In this document: piece by piece, positions 9,550 to 21,852 of the stretch
Layout of the letters: each line of letters starts with the position of its first letter
Position numbering within the stretch: the stretch's first letter is position 1
Assembly: GCF_003710085.1 (NCBI RefSeq)
Contig: NZ_CP033324.1
Coordinates: 2,303,501 to 2,367,500 of the forward strand
Reading direction: 5' to 3'
Source of the DNA: Nocardioides pantholopis
GTDB lineage: Bacteria > Actinomycetota > Actinomycetes > Propionibacteriales > Nocardioidaceae
Length of the DNA: 64,000 bases
The notes under the pieces: model-generated
The model's database searches: none
The model's input: the letters and a program-made list of their open reading frames with translations, nothing else
Told to the model about the DNA's origin: nothing
Made by a program: the position numbers and the translations under genes

Positions 9550-10043
9550 GCGGCGTCCTCGGTGCGCTGCCGGGACCGCCAGTACTGGAGGGCCTCGCGG
9601 ACCTCGGCGCGGCGGGCCTTGCGCGAGCGCTTGACCTCGCGGCGCATCTCGAAGCGGATCCGGTTGCGGGCCTGCGGCGAGAGCGCCCGGCGTACGCCGG
9701 CGGCGGTGGCGGCGGTCCGCAGGACCGTCTCGCGCAGCACCAGGTCGGCGAAGAGCCGGCCCTCGACCATCGGCACCGGTGCCGGGTCGCTGGACGGGGA
9801 CGAGCCGTCCGCCGCGAGGTCGGTGATCACGAACTCCTGGGCCTCGGCTGCCGCCGGCGACCCGCTCGGCCGCGCGGCGAGGTCGCGCACCAGCTCGTCG
9901 ACGCGCTCGCGCAGGGCGGTTGTCTCCGCACGCGACCGGGCCGCGGTGCGGGCCAGCACGACGGCCAGGAGCACCGCCAGCAGGACCACCGCCGCGAGGG
10001 CCACGAGGGCAGCCCACATCGGCACGGTCCACTGCTCGTTCAT
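9546..10043 (-). CDS. Predicted membrane-anchored protein of unknown function
   Basis: A 165-residue protein with one N-terminal transmembrane segment (about residues 8-29, WAALVALAAVVLLAVLLAVVL) and a following charged helix likely to be coiled coil. The C-terminal third is strongly basic (RRALSPQARNRIRFEMRREV, then RKARRAE). The topology suggests a cytoplasmic basic domain tethered to the membrane. It sits between rarA and alaS, overlapping the next gene by GTGA. I do not recognise a functional domain. Confidence 0.7.
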   Translation of the reverse strand: MNEQWTVPMWAALVALAAVVLLAVLLAVVLARTAARSRAETTALRERVDELVRDLAARPSGSPAAAEAQEFVITDLAADGSSPSSDPAPVPMVEGRLFADLVLRETVLRTAATAAGVRRALSPQARNRIRFEMRREVKRSRKARRAEVREALQYWRSRQRTEDAA

Positions 10044-10054
10044 GGTGGCCGACC

Positions 10055-11437
10055 CTATCGCGGGCGACCGGCGCCGCCGCGGGCCCGGCCCCCGGCTGTG
10101 CCGCGGATCATCCGGCGCACCCGCTCCCACCGCTCCTTGATGGCAGCCTCGGCGCCGAGCGCGGTGGGCTGGTAGTACTCGGCGTCCGCGACCACGTCCG
10201 GGGCGTACTGCTGCTCGGCGATCCCGTAGGGCTCGTCGTGGCTGTACTTGTAGCCCTTGCCGTGGGCCAGCTTCTTCGCGCCGCCGTAGTGGGCGTCGCG
10301 CAGGTGGGCGGGCACCGGCCCGATCTTGCCGGCTCGCACGTCGGCGACGGCGGCGCCGACCGCTGTCGTCACGGCGTTCGACTTCGGGGCGACCGCGAGC
10401 GCGATCGTCGCGTGGGCCAGCGTGAGCTGGGCCTCGGGCATCCCGATCAGCGCGACGGTCTGGGCCGCGGCCACTGCCGTCTGCAGGGCGCCGGGGTCAG
10501 CCAGGCCGATGTCCTCCGACGCCAGGATCAGCAGCCGCCGGGCGATGAAGCGGGGGTCCTCCCCTGCCTCCATCATCCGGGCCAGGTAGTGCAGGGCCGC
10601 GTCGGCGTCGGAGCCGCGCACGGACTTGATGAAGGCGCTGGTCACGTCGTAGTGCTGGTCGCCCTGGCGGTCGTAGCGCACTGCGGCCTGGTCGACAGCG
10701 GTCTCGGCCGTCGCCAGGTCGACCACGTCCGAGCCGCGGCTCGACGCGGCGCCGGTCGCGGCCTCCAGGTAGGTCAGCGAGCGCCGGGCGTCACCGCCGG
10801 CCAGCCGCACCAGGTGCTCCAGCGCGTCCTCGTCGACGGTGAACCGGCCGCCGAGGCCGCGCTCGTCGACCAGCGCCTGCGCCATCACCGCACGGACGCC
10901 GTCGTCGGTCAGCGACTCCAGGCGCAGCAGCAGGCTGCGGGACAGCAGCGGGGAGATCACCGAGAAGAACGGGTTCTCGGTGGTCGCGGCCACCAGCGTG
11001 ACCCACCGGTTCTCCACCCCGGGGAGCAGCGCGTCCTGCTGGGCCTTGCTGAACCGGTGCACCTCGTCGACGAAGAGCACTGTCTCGCGGCCGGTGGCCA
11101 CCAGCTGGGCCCGCGCCGCGTCGATCGCGGCCCGGACCTCCTTGACCCCGGCCGAGACCGCGGAGACCTCGACGAAGCGCCGGTCGGTCTGCTGGCTCAC
11201 GATCGAGGCGATCGTGGTCTTGCCGGTGCCCGGCGGGCCCCACAGCAGCAGCGACATCGACTGGTCGTTCTCGATCAGCTGGCGCAGCGGCGCACCGGGG
11301 GCGCGCAGCTGCTCCTGGCCGACCAGCTCGTCGAGCGTGCGCGGCCGCATCCGCACGGCCAGCGGCGCCGACGCGTGCGTGTTCGCCGCCAGCGACCCGC
11401 CCCCGGTGGGCGGGCCCACCTCGAAGAGTCCGTCCAC
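10055..11437 (-). CDS. rarA: RarA/MgsA replication-associated AAA+ ATPase
   Basis: AAA+ ATPase of the clamp-loader/RarA group that acts at stalled replication forks. The 460-residue protein has [14 protein letters not shown] (RarA box), Walker [10 protein letters not shown], Walker [20 protein letters not shown], sensor 1 AATTENPFF and [12 protein letters not shown] (sensor 2). The C-terminal tetramerisation domain with [28 protein letters not shown] is present. The start is GTG (VDGLFEV). The same alaS-small gene-rarA neighbourhood occurs in mycobacteria. Confidence 0.93.
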   Translation of the reverse strand: MDGLFEVGPPTGGGSLAANTHASAPLAVRMRPRTLDELVGQEQLRAPGAPLRQLIENDQSMSLLLWGPPGTGKTTIASIVSQQTDRRFVEVSAVSAGVKEVRAAIDAARAQLVATGRETVLFVDEVHRFSKAQQDALLPGVENRWVTLVAATTENPFFSVISPLLSRSLLLRLESLTDDGVRAVMAQALVDERGLGGRFTVDEDALEHLVRLAGGDARRSLTYLEAATGAASSRGSDVVDLATAETAVDQAAVRYDRQGDQHYDVTSAFIKSVRGSDADAALHYLARMMEAGEDPRFIARRLLILASEDIGLADPGALQTAVAAAQTVALIGMPEAQLTLAHATIALAVAPKSNAVTTAVGAAVADVRAGKIGPVPAHLRDAHYGGAKKLAHGKGYKYSHDEPYGIAEQQYAPDVVADAEYYQPTALGAEAAIKERWERVRRMIRGTAGGRARGGAGRPR

Positions 11438-11483
11438 GGTCCCCAGCCTACTGAGGTCTACCGACGGGCGGCCGAGGGCCCAC

Positions 11484-12728
11484 TCAGGCGTGCACCATGG
11501 TCCTGCTCGCGACGTCGAACCAGTGGTCGTTGTAGCCGGGGCCGGTGCCGAGGTCCTCGACCGGGCTCGCGCCGGGGTCGGGGTTGCCCTGGTCGTCGAC
11601 GCCGAGCAGGCCGGTGGTGACCGGCTGGTCCGGGTGGTCGCCGAGGACGCCCGGGAAGTGGCAGGCGACCTTGTGGCGCGGACCGACCTGGAGCAGCGGC
11701 GGCTCCGCCTTGGTGCAGATCTCCTGGGCGAACGGGCAGCGGGTACTGAACCGGCACCCGGCGGGCGGGTTGACCGGCGAGGGCACGTCGCCCTCGAGCT
11801 TGATCCGCTCCCGGCGTCCGCCGACAGCTGCCTGCTTGACGTCGGGCACCGCGGAGAGCAGCGCCTGGCTGTAGGGGTGGTAGGGCCGGTTGTAGAGCGT
11901 GTCGCGGTCGGCGATCTCGACGATCTTGCCGAGGTACATCACCGCGATCTCCGGGCAGAAGTGCCGGACCACCGCCAGGTCGTGAGCGATGAAGAGGAAC
12001 GCGATCCCGAACTCCTTCTGGAGGTCCTGGAGCAGGTTGATGACCTGCGCCTGGATCGAGACGTCCAGCGCCGATACCGGCTCGTCGGCCACCAGCAGCT
12101 TCGGGTTCAGGGTCAGCGCCCGGGCGATGCCGACGCGCTGGCGCTGGCCGCCGGAGAACTCGTTCGGGTAGCGGTTGTAGTGCTCGGGGTTCAGGCCGAC
12201 GACCTCGAGCAGCTCCTGGACCCGCCCCAGCACCTGGTTCTTCGGCACCACGCCGTGGACCAGCAGCGGCGCCGCGATGATCGACCCGACCGTGTGGCGA
12301 GGGTTCAGCGAGGTGTAGGGGTCCTGGAAGATCATCTGCACGTCTCGGCGCACCGGCTTGAGCTGGCGCTTGGAGAGCTGGGAGATGTCGTTGCCCTGGA
12401 ACCGGATGGCGCCGGAGGTGGGCTTGTAGAGCCGGGTGATCAGCCGACCGGTGGTCGACTTGCCGCAGCCGGACTCCCCCACCAGGCCCAGCGAGCCGCC
12501 CTCGGGGACCTGGAAGGACAGGCCGTCGACGGCCTGCACGTGGCCGACGGTGCGCCGGACCAGTCCGGCCGACTTCACCGGGAAGTACATGCGCAGGTTC
12601 TCGATCTCCAGCACCGGCTTGGCGGAGGGGTCGAGCGGGGTCGGCAGGTGCGCCTCGTGCGCCTCCTGGAGGAACAGGTCCTCGCCGGCGGGGGGCGTCT
12701 GCAGCGGAGCTGCGGGCTCGTCGGTCAT
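11484..12728 (-). CDS. Peptide-type ABC transporter ATPase, DppF/OppF-like
   Basis: The 414-residue ATP-binding subunit of a dipeptide/oligopeptide importer. Walker A is GESGCGKST, the signature is [14 protein letters not shown], Walker [15 protein letters not shown] and the H-loop is in [11 protein letters not shown]. Cys residues in the oligopeptide C-terminal extension ([15 protein letters not shown]) are typical of OppD/F-type proteins, where they bind an Fe-S cluster or zinc in some members. The ATG overlaps the partner ATPase stop by ATGA. It is the last gene of a five-gene operon. Confidence 0.92.
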   Translation of the reverse strand: MTDEPAAPLQTPPAGEDLFLQEAHEAHLPTPLDPSAKPVLEIENLRMYFPVKSAGLVRRTVGHVQAVDGLSFQVPEGGSLGLVGESGCGKSTTGRLITRLYKPTSGAIRFQGNDISQLSKRQLKPVRRDVQMIFQDPYTSLNPRHTVGSIIAAPLLVHGVVPKNQVLGRVQELLEVVGLNPEHYNRYPNEFSGGQRQRVGIARALTLNPKLLVADEPVSALDVSIQAQVINLLQDLQKEFGIAFLFIAHDLAVVRHFCPEIAVMYLGKIVEIADRDTLYNRPYHPYSQALLSAVPDVKQAAVGGRRERIKLEGDVPSPVNPPAGCRFSTRCPFAQEICTKAEPPLLQVGPRHKVACHFPGVLGDHPDQPVTTGLLGVDDQGNPDPGASPVEDLGTGPGYNDHWFDVASRTMVHA

Positions 12729-13822
12729 CGGGTCTCCTCGACGAGGTTGGGGGCGATCTCGGGCAGCACCTCGCTGCGGTAGATCGCCTCGGGGTCGGCC
12801 AGGTGGCAGCGCTTGAGGTGGCTCTCGCCCGGGCGCACCGGCAGCAGGTCCGGCAGGACTGTCGTGCACAGGTCGCCGGGGACCTTGTCCTGGTGGGCGC
12901 AGCGCGGGTTGAACGAGCAGCCCGAGGGCGGGCTGAGCAGGCTCGGCGGGTTGCCCGGGATCGGGATCAGCCGCCCGGTGGTGTCCCCGGCGACGTCGGG
13001 CACGCTGGAGAGCAGGCCCCAGGTGTAGGGCATGGCCGGGTGGGTGAGGATCTGCTTGGTGGTGCCGTACTCGACAGCGCGGCCGGCGTACATCACCAGC
13101 ACGTCGTCCGCCATCTCGGCGATCACGCCGAGGTCGTGGGTGATCAGCACGACCGCCGAGTTGAACTCCGACTGCAGGTCCTGGAGCAGGTCCAGGATTT
13201 GTGCCTGGACCGTGACGTCGAGGGCCGTGGTGGGCTCGTCGGCGATCAGCAGCGAGGGGTCGTTGATCAGGCCCATCGCGATCATCGCGCGCTGGCGCAT
13301 GCCGCCGGAGAACTGGTGCGGGTAGTCGTCGACGCGGCGGTCGGGCTGCGGGATCCCGACCCGGTCCAGCATCGAGATCGCCTTGCGGCGGGCGTCGCGC
13401 TTGGAGGCGTCCGGGTGGTGCACCAGGTAGGCCTCGGCGAGCTGGGCGCCGACCCGGTAGAACGGGTGCAGCGCGGCCAGGGCGTCCTGGAAGATCATCG
13501 ACACCGAGTTGCCGCGCAGCTTGCGCATCTGCGGCTCGTTGAGACCGACGACCTCCTGGCCGCCCACCCGGATTGAGCCCTCGATCGTGGAGCGGTCCGG
13601 GTCGTGCAGGCCGAGGACTGCCATGCTCGAGACGGACTTGCCCGAGCCGGACTCCCCGACGATGCCGAGGGTCTTACCGAGCGACACCGAGTAGCTGATG
13701 CCGTTAACCGCACGCAGCGGACCGGCGGGGGTGGGGAACTCGACCGAGAGGTCCTCGACGACGAGGAACGGGTCGCTGTCGGACACGGTGGTGCCTGACC
13801 TTTCGACGGAGGTGGTGGTCAC
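12725..13822 (-). CDS. Peptide-type ABC transporter ATPase, DppD/OppD-like
   Basis: Second ATPase (365 residues) of the importer. Motifs: Walker [10 protein letters not shown], signature [14 protein letters not shown], Walker [16 protein letters not shown]-loop [14 protein letters not shown], and the C-terminal Cys cluster in [11 protein letters not shown]. The GTG start overlaps the permease stop (GTGA) and gives VTTTSVERS before the ATPase domain; an internal GTG 12 codons later is an alternative. DppD- and DppF-type ATPases normally form a heterodimer. Confidence 0.92.
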   Translation of the reverse strand: MTTTSVERSGTTVSDSDPFLVVEDLSVEFPTPAGPLRAVNGISYSVSLGKTLGIVGESGSGKSVSSMAVLGLHDPDRSTIEGSIRVGGQEVVGLNEPQMRKLRGNSVSMIFQDALAALHPFYRVGAQLAEAYLVHHPDASKRDARRKAISMLDRVGIPQPDRRVDDYPHQFSGGMRQRAMIAMGLINDPSLLIADEPTTALDVTVQAQILDLLQDLQSEFNSAVVLITHDLGVIAEMADDVLVMYAGRAVEYGTTKQILTHPAMPYTWGLLSSVPDVAGDTTGRLIPIPGNPPSLLSPPSGCSFNPRCAHQDKVPGDLCTTVLPDLLPVRPGESHLKRCHLADPEAIYRSEVLPEIAPNLVEETR

Positions 13823-14826
13823 GAGAGTCGCACCCGCGGATCGAGCACGCTGTAGACGATGTCCACGATGAGGTTGGCGCTGACCATGATGATCGCCGTG
13901 AACAAGGCGGTGGCGGACACCACCGGGAGGTCGAGGGCGTAGACGCCACGCAGACCCCACAGCCCGATGCCCTGGATCTCGAAGATCCGCTCGGTGAAGA
14001 GGGTGCCGGCCAGCAGCAGACCGAGGTCGATGCCGAAGATCGTGACGACCGGCACCAGCGCGCTGCGCAGGCCGTGCTTGTAGATGACCGTGTTGGGCTT
14101 GAGCCCCTTGGCCTTGGCGGTGCGGATGTAGTCCTCGCCCAGGGTCTCGACCATCGCACCGCGGGTGTAGCGGGTGTACTGCGTACTGCCCCAGATGCCC
14201 AGACACAGCCATGGCAGCAGGAGCCCGGTGAACCACTTGGCCGGGTTCTCCAGCAGTGGCGTGTAGCCGCTGGAGCCGAGGATCGGGATGTCCCAGATCA
14301 GCGTGACGTAGAGCCACGCGAGCAGGGCGAGCAGGTAGTAGGGCACCGAGCTGATGAACAGGAAGCTCGTCACCAGCATCTTGTCGCCGAGGGTTCCACG
14401 CCGCCGGGCGGCGGCGACGCCGACGGGGATGCCGATGATGAGGTACAGCGCCGCGCCGCCGACGGCGAGCGAGATGGTGGCCGGCAGTCGCTCGGTCATC
14501 TCGTCCCAGATCAGGCCACGGGAGCGGAACGAGAAGCCCAGGCACGGGGCCGGGCAGTCGATGGTGGTGCCGCCGACATTCATCTCCCGGCCGGTGAAGA
14601 CGCCCTTGACGTAGGCGCCGTACTCCGCGGCGATGTTGTTGTTGTAGCCCATCTGCTCCTCGTAGCGCTCCAGGCGCTCGGGGGTGCAGCGGTTCGAGGT
14701 CTCCTGCAGGCAGATCGGGCGGGCCGGGCTCGAGGGGCCGTACCAGAACAGGGCGAAGATCGCCATCGAGACGAGAATGATGACGACCACTCCGGCGAGC
14801 AGTCGCTTGATGATGTAGGCGAACAT
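13819..14826 (-). CDS. Peptide-type ABC transporter permease, DppB/OppB-like
   Basis: Inner membrane permease, 335 residues. The first helix at residues 9-29 (LLAGVVVIILVSMAIFALFWY) is followed by a periplasmic loop with Cys residues (ICLQETSNRC, DCPAPC), then five more helices. The EAA-like loop reads GEDYIRTAKAKGLKPNTVIYKHGLRSAL. The extra loop of about 70 residues is typical of OppB. A hairpin and about 107 bases separate it from the solute-binding protein gene. Confidence 0.92.
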   Translation of the reverse strand: MFAYIIKRLLAGVVVIILVSMAIFALFWYGPSSPARPICLQETSNRCTPERLERYEEQMGYNNNIAAEYGAYVKGVFTGREMNVGGTTIDCPAPCLGFSFRSRGLIWDEMTERLPATISLAVGGAALYLIIGIPVGVAAARRRGTLGDKMLVTSFLFISSVPYYLLALLAWLYVTLIWDIPILGSSGYTPLLENPAKWFTGLLLPWLCLGIWGSTQYTRYTRGAMVETLGEDYIRTAKAKGLKPNTVIYKHGLRSALVPVVTIFGIDLGLLLAGTLFTERIFEIQGIGLWGLRGVYALDLPVVSATALFTAIIMVSANLIVDIVYSVLDPRVRLS

Positions 14827-14872
14827 CGAGCCCAGTACCTCTCAGGACGAGGAAGAAGTCAGTCGGGCAGGA

Positions 14873-14902
14873 GATGGGGGCCGGGCGAGCCCGGCCCCCA
14901 TC
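14873..14902 (-). terminator. Mid-operon GC-rich hairpin between binding protein and permease genes
   Basis: Bases 14873-14886 and 14889-14902 are perfect 14-bp reverse complements with a 2-base loop (sterically a 4-base loop). On the minus strand a pyrimidine-rich run follows. It lies between the stop of the solute-binding lipoprotein gene and the start of the permease gene. Such structures usually give partial termination or protect the upstream mRNA, so that the binding protein is made in excess. Confidence 0.75.
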
Positions 14903-14933
14903 CTGCCTGCGGTTCAGTGCAGGAACAACGTCG

Positions 14934-16673
14934 TCACTGGATGACGAAGAGGTCCTTGTAGTTGATCGCGCTCATCGCGGCGTCGCCGGAGAAGCCACCG
15001 ATCTTGGCGCCCGCACCGAACAGGTCGTTGCGGTAGGCCAGCGGGATCAGCGGAAAGTACTCGGTCGCGATCGTCTCGTCGAGCTCACCCCACGCGGCGG
15101 GCTGCTCCTCGATGGGCAGCGTCGCGATCTCCTTGATCCGGTCGTCGACCGACTCCTCGGAGAAGTACGAGGTGTTGTACGGCTGACCGGTCAGCACCAG
15201 CGGCGGGATCATCGTCGAGGCCGAGGGCCAGTCCGAGCACCAGTTGGAGTTGCGCAGGTTCAGCTTCTTGTTGATCGGGCTGTCCTGGTCGTCGTAGAGG
15301 GCGTAGTAGTCCTCCTGGAACGGGATCATCTCGACCGTGAAGCCGGCGGCCTCGTAGCCCTTCTTCTCCTGCTCCGCGGCGGCCTTGAGCTCGGCGGCCG
15401 AGTCGTCGTAGATCATCGTGAGCTTGTAGCCCTCGGCGCCGGCCTCCTTGAGCAGCTCGCGGGCCTTGTCGGGCTGGTAGCTGATCGTGTCGCCGTACTC
15501 GTTACGACCCGACATGCCGGGGGGCATGATCGTGCTGGCCGGGATCCGGGTGACGCTCGGAACCTCACCCTGGGCGAGCATGATGTTGTCGAAGTCGTAG
15601 GCGAGCGCGATCGCCTTGCGGATGTTGATGTCGGTGATCTTGGTGTAGTCAGGGTTCTTGTAGCTCACGCACTGACCGGTCTGCTGGACGAAGTTGTCGC
15701 CGAGCGCCTGCTCGAGCGCGGCCACGTTGGTCGCACCGAGGTTGTTGGAGATCGTGGTCGCCGACGATGCGTTGTCGCTCAGCAGGATCTGGTCGGCCTT
15801 CTCCTGGTCCTGGTCGAACTTGAAGGTGAAGGTGTCGGCGTACTGGTGGCGGGCCGGGTCGGTCGCCGGGTCCCACTCGGGGTTCTTCACCAGGGTCAGC
15901 GACTCGTTGACGCGGAACTCCTGGATCTTGTACGGGCCGGTCGAGAGCGGCTTGCGGCCGTACGCCGGGAACTCGGAGTTCTCCAGCGGGACCGGGCCGA
16001 TCGCCATGAAGGCGCCCCAGAAGTCCATGTCCGGGAACGGGACCTTCATCTTGATGGTGATGTCCTGGCCGGACACGGTGATGCCGGGGCAGTCACCGTC
16101 CTGCGGGCCGGCGTAGCCCTCGCCGCAGTCGATGTTCTCGACCGAGTAGACCTGGCCGGGGCCCGAGGTGAAGGTCTCGGTGTCGAAGGTCCGCTCGATG
16201 CCGTACTTGATCTCCTCCGCGGTGACCGGGGCGCCGGTCTCCCACTTCACACCGTCCTTGAGGGTGAAGGTCCACTCCGTGAAGTCCTCGTTCGGGGTGC
16301 CGAGGTCGGTGGCGAGGTCCGGGACCAGCTCCATCTCGCCGTCCGCGTTGCGGCGGTACTGCGTCAGGGAGCGCTGCGAGAGCGCCTGCTGGATCGAGTT
16401 GCCGAGCACCGACCAGCCGTTGGCCGGGTCGAGGTCCTCCGGACCGGGGTCCGAGGGGATGAGGACGGTGATGTCCCCACCGGTGGTGGCGCCCTTGACC
16501 TCGGGGGCCGGGCCCTGGGCGTCGGCGACCTTCTCGAAGCCGGAGCCGGCCTCCTGGAACTCCCGGGTGTTGGTGTTGCCGCCTGAGTCGTCGTCGCTGC
16601 TGCCACCGCAAGCGGCGAGCGTCGAGACCAGAGCAACACAAGCAACCGCTGCCAGCGACTTGGTTCGCTTCAT
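14934..16673 (-). CDS. Peptide-type ABC transporter solute-binding lipoprotein (SBP_bac_5)
   Basis: Extracytoplasmic substrate receptor, 579 residues. The N-terminus MKRTKSLAAVACVALVSTLAAC is a lipoprotein signal with the lipobox LAAC; the mature protein starts at that Cys and continues with a Gly/Ser/Asp linker. The body has family 5 features such as DLDPANGWSV, EWTFTLKDGVKWETG (the classic F-LKDGVKW motif) and NIRKAIALAYD. Acidic composition is normal for this class. Ligand identity (dipeptide, oligopeptide or other) cannot be told from sequence. Confidence 0.93.
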   Translation of the reverse strand: MKRTKSLAAVACVALVSTLAACGGSSDDDSGGNTNTREFQEAGSGFEKVADAQGPAPEVKGATTGGDITVLIPSDPGPEDLDPANGWSVLGNSIQQALSQRSLTQYRRNADGEMELVPDLATDLGTPNEDFTEWTFTLKDGVKWETGAPVTAEEIKYGIERTFDTETFTSGPGQVYSVENIDCGEGYAGPQDGDCPGITVSGQDITIKMKVPFPDMDFWGAFMAIGPVPLENSEFPAYGRKPLSTGPYKIQEFRVNESLTLVKNPEWDPATDPARHQYADTFTFKFDQDQEKADQILLSDNASSATTISNNLGATNVAALEQALGDNFVQQTGQCVSYKNPDYTKITDINIRKAIALAYDFDNIMLAQGEVPSVTRIPASTIMPPGMSGRNEYGDTISYQPDKARELLKEAGAEGYKLTMIYDDSAAELKAAAEQEKKGYEAAGFTVEMIPFQEDYYALYDDQDSPINKKLNLRNSNWCSDWPSASTMIPPLVLTGQPYNTSYFSEESVDDRIKEIATLPIEEQPAAWGELDETIATEYFPLIPLAYRNDLFGAGAKIGGFSGDAAMSAINYKDLFVIQ

Positions 16674-16739
16674 CGTGTTGTGCCTTTCCTCTTCATGACG
16701 TGCCACGAACCCGAAGCCCGCGACCACAGTTGGGTCCCG

Positions 16740-17765
16740 TCAGCGACGGGTCTTGGGGTCCACCGCATCCCGGATGGCGTCCCCGAGCAGGTTGAGCGCC
16801 ACAACCAGCACCACGATGCCGAGCAGCGGCTGCCACAGGTAGAGCGGGTACAGCTCGAAGTACTGCACCGCCAGGTTGATCGTCTGGCCCCAGGACTCGC
16901 CCTGGGTGATGCCGACGCCGAGGAAGGCCAGCGCGGCCTCCGCGGCGATGAAGGCCGGCAGCATCAGCGAGATCGCGACCACGATCGGGGCCACCAGGTT
17001 GGGCAGCAGCTCCTTGAACATGATCCGCCCGACCGGCATGCCGATCACCTGGGCGGACTGGATGAACTCACGCTCCCGCAGCGAGAGGACCTCGCCACGG
17101 ACCAGCCGGGCCATCGACATCCAGCCGAAGCCGGCCAGCACGATCACCAGCGACAGGATCTGCATGTCGCCGTAGATGTCGGGCCGCAGCGCGAAGCGCT
17201 CGTTGAGGATCGGCGCCACGATCAGGCCGATCAGCACGTAGGGCAGGGTCAGGAAGACGTCGATGAGGAACGAGATGACCTTGTCCACGATGCCGCCGAC
17301 GAAGCCGGCCAGCAGGCCCAGCACGATGCCGAGCACCGCGGCGACCACCGTGGAGATCGTGGCGATCATCAGCGAGGTCCGGCAGCCGTAGAGCCACACC
17401 GCCAGGTTGTCCTCGGCCGTCTTCGGCGCGACGCCGAACGGGTGGTCCGGGTCGAAGCCACCGTTCGGCGGCCCCTCGAACGGCATCCCGCCGGCGAGGT
17501 AGTTCAGCTGCTGGGCCGGGTTGCCCGGCCCGGTGTCGACACCGATCGCCTTGGCGATCACGCCGGCGAAGATCGCGATCAGCACGTATACGAACACGAT
17601 CGCGAGGCAGAACATCGCGACCTTGTCGTGACGCAGGCGGTTGGCTGCGATGCGCAGTGGCGACTGGCTCTTGACGGGTCCGCGGCCCTGGTTCTCCTCC
17701 GGGACCTCGGTGGCCTCATCGCTCAAATGCCCGAGCGTCTCGGCGGAAACCGGCGGCAGCGACAT
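16740..17765 (-). CDS. Peptide-type ABC transporter permease, DppC/OppC-like
   Basis: Inner membrane permease, 341 residues with the N-terminal OppC_N helix (VAMFCLAIVFVYVLIAIFAG) and five further helices. The EAA loop reads REREFIQSAQVIGMPVGRIMFKE. The ATG at 17765 is preferred because GGGGAG lies just upstream; a TTG 11 codons earlier is possible. This gene leads the operon, ahead of the binding protein, then B, D and F: the order C-A-B-D-F is unusual compared with the common A-B-C-D-F. Confidence 0.9.
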   Translation of the reverse strand: MSLPPVSAETLGHLSDEATEVPEENQGRGPVKSQSPLRIAANRLRHDKVAMFCLAIVFVYVLIAIFAGVIAKAIGVDTGPGNPAQQLNYLAGGMPFEGPPNGGFDPDHPFGVAPKTAEDNLAVWLYGCRTSLMIATISTVVAAVLGIVLGLLAGFVGGIVDKVISFLIDVFLTLPYVLIGLIVAPILNERFALRPDIYGDMQILSLVIVLAGFGWMSMARLVRGEVLSLREREFIQSAQVIGMPVGRIMFKELLPNLVAPIVVAISLMLPAFIAAEAALAFLGVGITQGESWGQTINLAVQYFELYPLYLWQPLLGIVVLVVALNLLGDAIRDAVDPKTRR

Positions 17766-17880
17766 GCTCTCCCCATCTGATGTACGGGCCCGAAACAAGC
17801 GGCCACGCCTCGGCGCGCCGCCCGCGACCTTACGTCAGTCCGGCCCGGGCGGCGATCACTCGTGAGTAACAATCTGATCT
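17766..17880 (-). promoter_or_regulatory. Leader and presumed promoter region of the peptide transporter operon
   Basis: This 115-base gap between the aspS terminator and the first transporter gene must hold the operon promoter if it is not read through from aspS. I see a GGGGAG ribosome binding site just before the ATG at 17765 but no convincing -35/-10 pair. Confidence 0.35.
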
Positions 17881-17901
17881 CGGACCCCCGTGCGGGGTCC
17901 G
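17881..17901 (-). terminator. Hairpin after aspS
   Basis: Bases 17881-17888 pair perfectly with 17894-17901 (8 bp, 5-base loop CGTGC). It starts 9 bases beyond the aspS stop. It probably ends the hisS-aspS transcript and isolates the transporter operon. Confidence 0.65.
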
Positions 17902-17910
17902 TCCTGTGAA

Positions 17911-19700
<1,790 letters not shown>

Positions 19701-19704
<4 letters not shown>

Positions 19705-20990
19705 GAGAGGGTCTCCTTGGTGGGAACGTGCTGGGTGGTGAGCTGAGTCAGGTGCTGAACGAGGTCGTCGAGCGGGACGGCCTGCTGGTCACCGGTGGCC
19801 ATCGACTTGACCTGGGCGACGCCGGCCTCCAGGTCGCGCTCCCCCAGGACGACGACGTACGGCGCCCCGGAGCGGTCGGCGGCCTTCATCGCGCCCTTGA
19901 GGCCGCGCTCGCCGAAGACCTGGTCGGTGCGCAGCCCGGCGGCCCGGAGCCGGGCGACCAGCAGCGGGGTCTGCGCGCGCCCGGCGCCGAGCGGCACGAC
20001 GTACACGTCGAGCGGGGTGGCGGGGCCGACCTGCAGGCCCTCGGCCTGGCAGGCCAGGTAGGTGCGGTCCAGGCCGAGGCCGAAGCCGATGCCGGAGAGC
20101 TCCTGGCCACCGAGGTCGGCCATCAGGCCGTCGTAGCGGCCGCCGCCCCCGATGCCGGACTGCGCGCCGAGGCCGTCGTGGACGAACTCGAACGTGGTGC
20201 GGGTGTAGTAGTCCAGGCCGCGCACCATCCGCGGGTTCACGACGTACGCCGTGCCGTGCGCGTCCAGCAGCCGCCGGACGGCGGCGAAGTGCTCGGCGCA
20301 GTCGCCGCAGAGGTGGTCGAGCATCAGCGGCGCGTCGGACAGCTGGGCGACGACCTCGGGGCGCTTGTCGTCCAGGACCCGCAGCGGGTTGATCCGGGCG
20401 CGCTCCCGGGTCGCGTCGTCGAGGTCGAGCCCGTCGAGGAACGCGACCAGCGCCTCGCGGTACGGCGGCCGGCACTCGCGGCAGCCCAGCGAGGTCAGCT
20501 CGAGGCGGTAGCCGGTCAGCCCCAGGGAGCGGTACCCCTGGTCGGCGAGCGTGACCACCTCGGCGTCCAGCGCCGGGTCGTCGGAGCCGATCGCCTCGAC
20601 GCCGAACTGCTGGAGCTGGCGGTAGCGGCCGTGCTGGGGCCGCTCGGCACGGAAGAACGGGCCGGCGTACCAGACCTTGACCGGCAGCGGCCCACGGTCC
20701 AGCGAGTGCTCGATGACGCTGCGCATCACGCCGGCGGTGCCCTCCGGACGCAGCGTGAGCGAGCGGTCGCCGCGGTCGGTGAAGGTGTACATCTCCTTGG
20801 AGACCACGTCGGTGGACTCGCCGACGCCGCGCACGTAGAGCGCGGTGTCCTCGAAGATCGGCAGCTCGACGTAGCCGTAGCCGGCCAGCACCGCGGGCCG
20901 CGCCAGCGCGTCCTTGACGGCGAGCCAGGCGCCGGACTCGGGCGGGAGGTACTCGGGCACGCCCTTGGGGGCGGCCAGCTTCTCAGACAT
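19701..20990 (-). CDS. hisS: Histidyl-tRNA synthetase
   Basis: Class II synthetase, 429 residues. Motif 1 and 2 ([32 protein letters not shown]), the HisA motif ([13 protein letters not shown]) and HisB (GGGRYDGL) are all visible, followed by the C-terminal anticodon-binding domain (LDVYVVPLG). A CxxC-type pattern (CRECR, CGDC) suggests a zinc-containing insertion, seen in some bacterial HisRS. The start lies inside the end of the MBL gene (8-base overlap). Confidence 0.96.
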
Positions 20991-21681
20991 CGGCGTCCTG
21001 CAGGTCGAGGAGGAAGGGGTTGGTGGCGCGCTCGCGCCCGATCGAGGTCTGCTCGCCGTGGCCGGGCAGCACCACCACGTCGTCGGGCAGGGTGAGCACC
21101 TTGCTGGCCAGGCTGCGCAGGATCGTCGGATGGTCCCCGCCGGGCAGGTCGGTGCGCCCGATCGAGCCGGCGAAGAGCAGGTCGCCGGAGAACATGACCT
21201 CGGAGATCTCGGGCTGCCCTGCCGCCTCGCCGTACGGCGTGCGGAACGTGACCGACCCCCGGGTGTGCCCGGGGGTGTGGTCCACGACGAAGCGCAGCCC
21301 GGCCAGCTCCAGGTCCTGGCCGTCGGCCAGCTCCTGGACGTCGTCCGGCTCGGCGAAGGTGTGGTTGCCGCCGAGCAGCATCGCGGTGGTCTCCGGCGAC
21401 ATGCCGGCCATCGGGTCGGCGAGCAGGTGCCGGTCCTCGGGATGGATCCACGCGGTCGCGTCGTAGCTGCCGGCGACCGGGGCCACGCACCACATGTGGT
21501 CGACGTGGCCGTGGGTGACCAGCACCGCGACCGGCTTGAGCCGGTGCTCGCGGACCAGCTCGGCGACGCCGTCGGCGGCGTCCTTGCCGGGATCGATGAC
21601 CACGCACTCCGACCCAGGACCGGTGGCGGCGACGTAGCAGTTCGTGCCCCACGGACCCGCGGGGAAGCCGGCGATCAACAC
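20983..21681 (-). CDS. MBL-fold metallohydrolase, glyoxalase II-like
   Basis: A 232-residue metallo-beta-lactamase-fold hydrolase. The metal ligands are visible: THGHVDH, a His in HTPGHTRGS and the Asp of FSGDLLF, then the final His in [13 protein letters not shown]. This pattern is that of glyoxalase II/YcbL-type thioester hydrolases. The start is GTG. The hisS-MBL order matches the glyoxalase II-like gene next to hisS in mycobacteria. The exact substrate is unknown. Confidence 0.88.
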   Translation of the reverse strand: MLIAGFPAGPWGTNCYVAATGPGSECVVIDPGKDAADGVAELVREHRLKPVAVLVTHGHVDHMWCVAPVAGSYDATAWIHPEDRHLLADPMAGMSPETTAMLLGGNHTFAEPDDVQELADGQDLELAGLRFVVDHTPGHTRGSVTFRTPYGEAAGQPEISEVMFSGDLLFAGSIGRTDLPGGDHPTILRSLASKVLTLPDDVVVLPGHGEQTSIGRERATNPFLLDLQDADV

Positions 21682-21852
21682 CCGGTCACACTACCGAGCG
21701 ACCGGCCCGCCCGCCGCACCGGCCGCACGGCCGCGTCCCGCCGCGGCGCACTGCGGGGCAGCCGTGCACGCCGGACGCCTGCGGTGACTACCATGGGCGC
21801 CTGCGCGCGTGTGTGCCAGCCATCGGAACGCCAGCATCGAAGAGGAAACCCA
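21682..21852 (+). promoter_or_regulatory. Divergent promoter region between MBL hydrolase and DUF349 gene
   Basis: 171-base divergent spacer. For the plus strand, TACCAT at 21788-21793 is a plausible -10 hexamer and AGAGGAAA just before the GTG at 21853 is a strong ribosome binding site. No -35 or operator is convincing. Confidence 0.4.

Noticed and set aside
17766..17910. Riboswitch or T-box leader before the peptide transporter operon
   Set aside because: The space is short and no conserved element or specifier loop was recognised.
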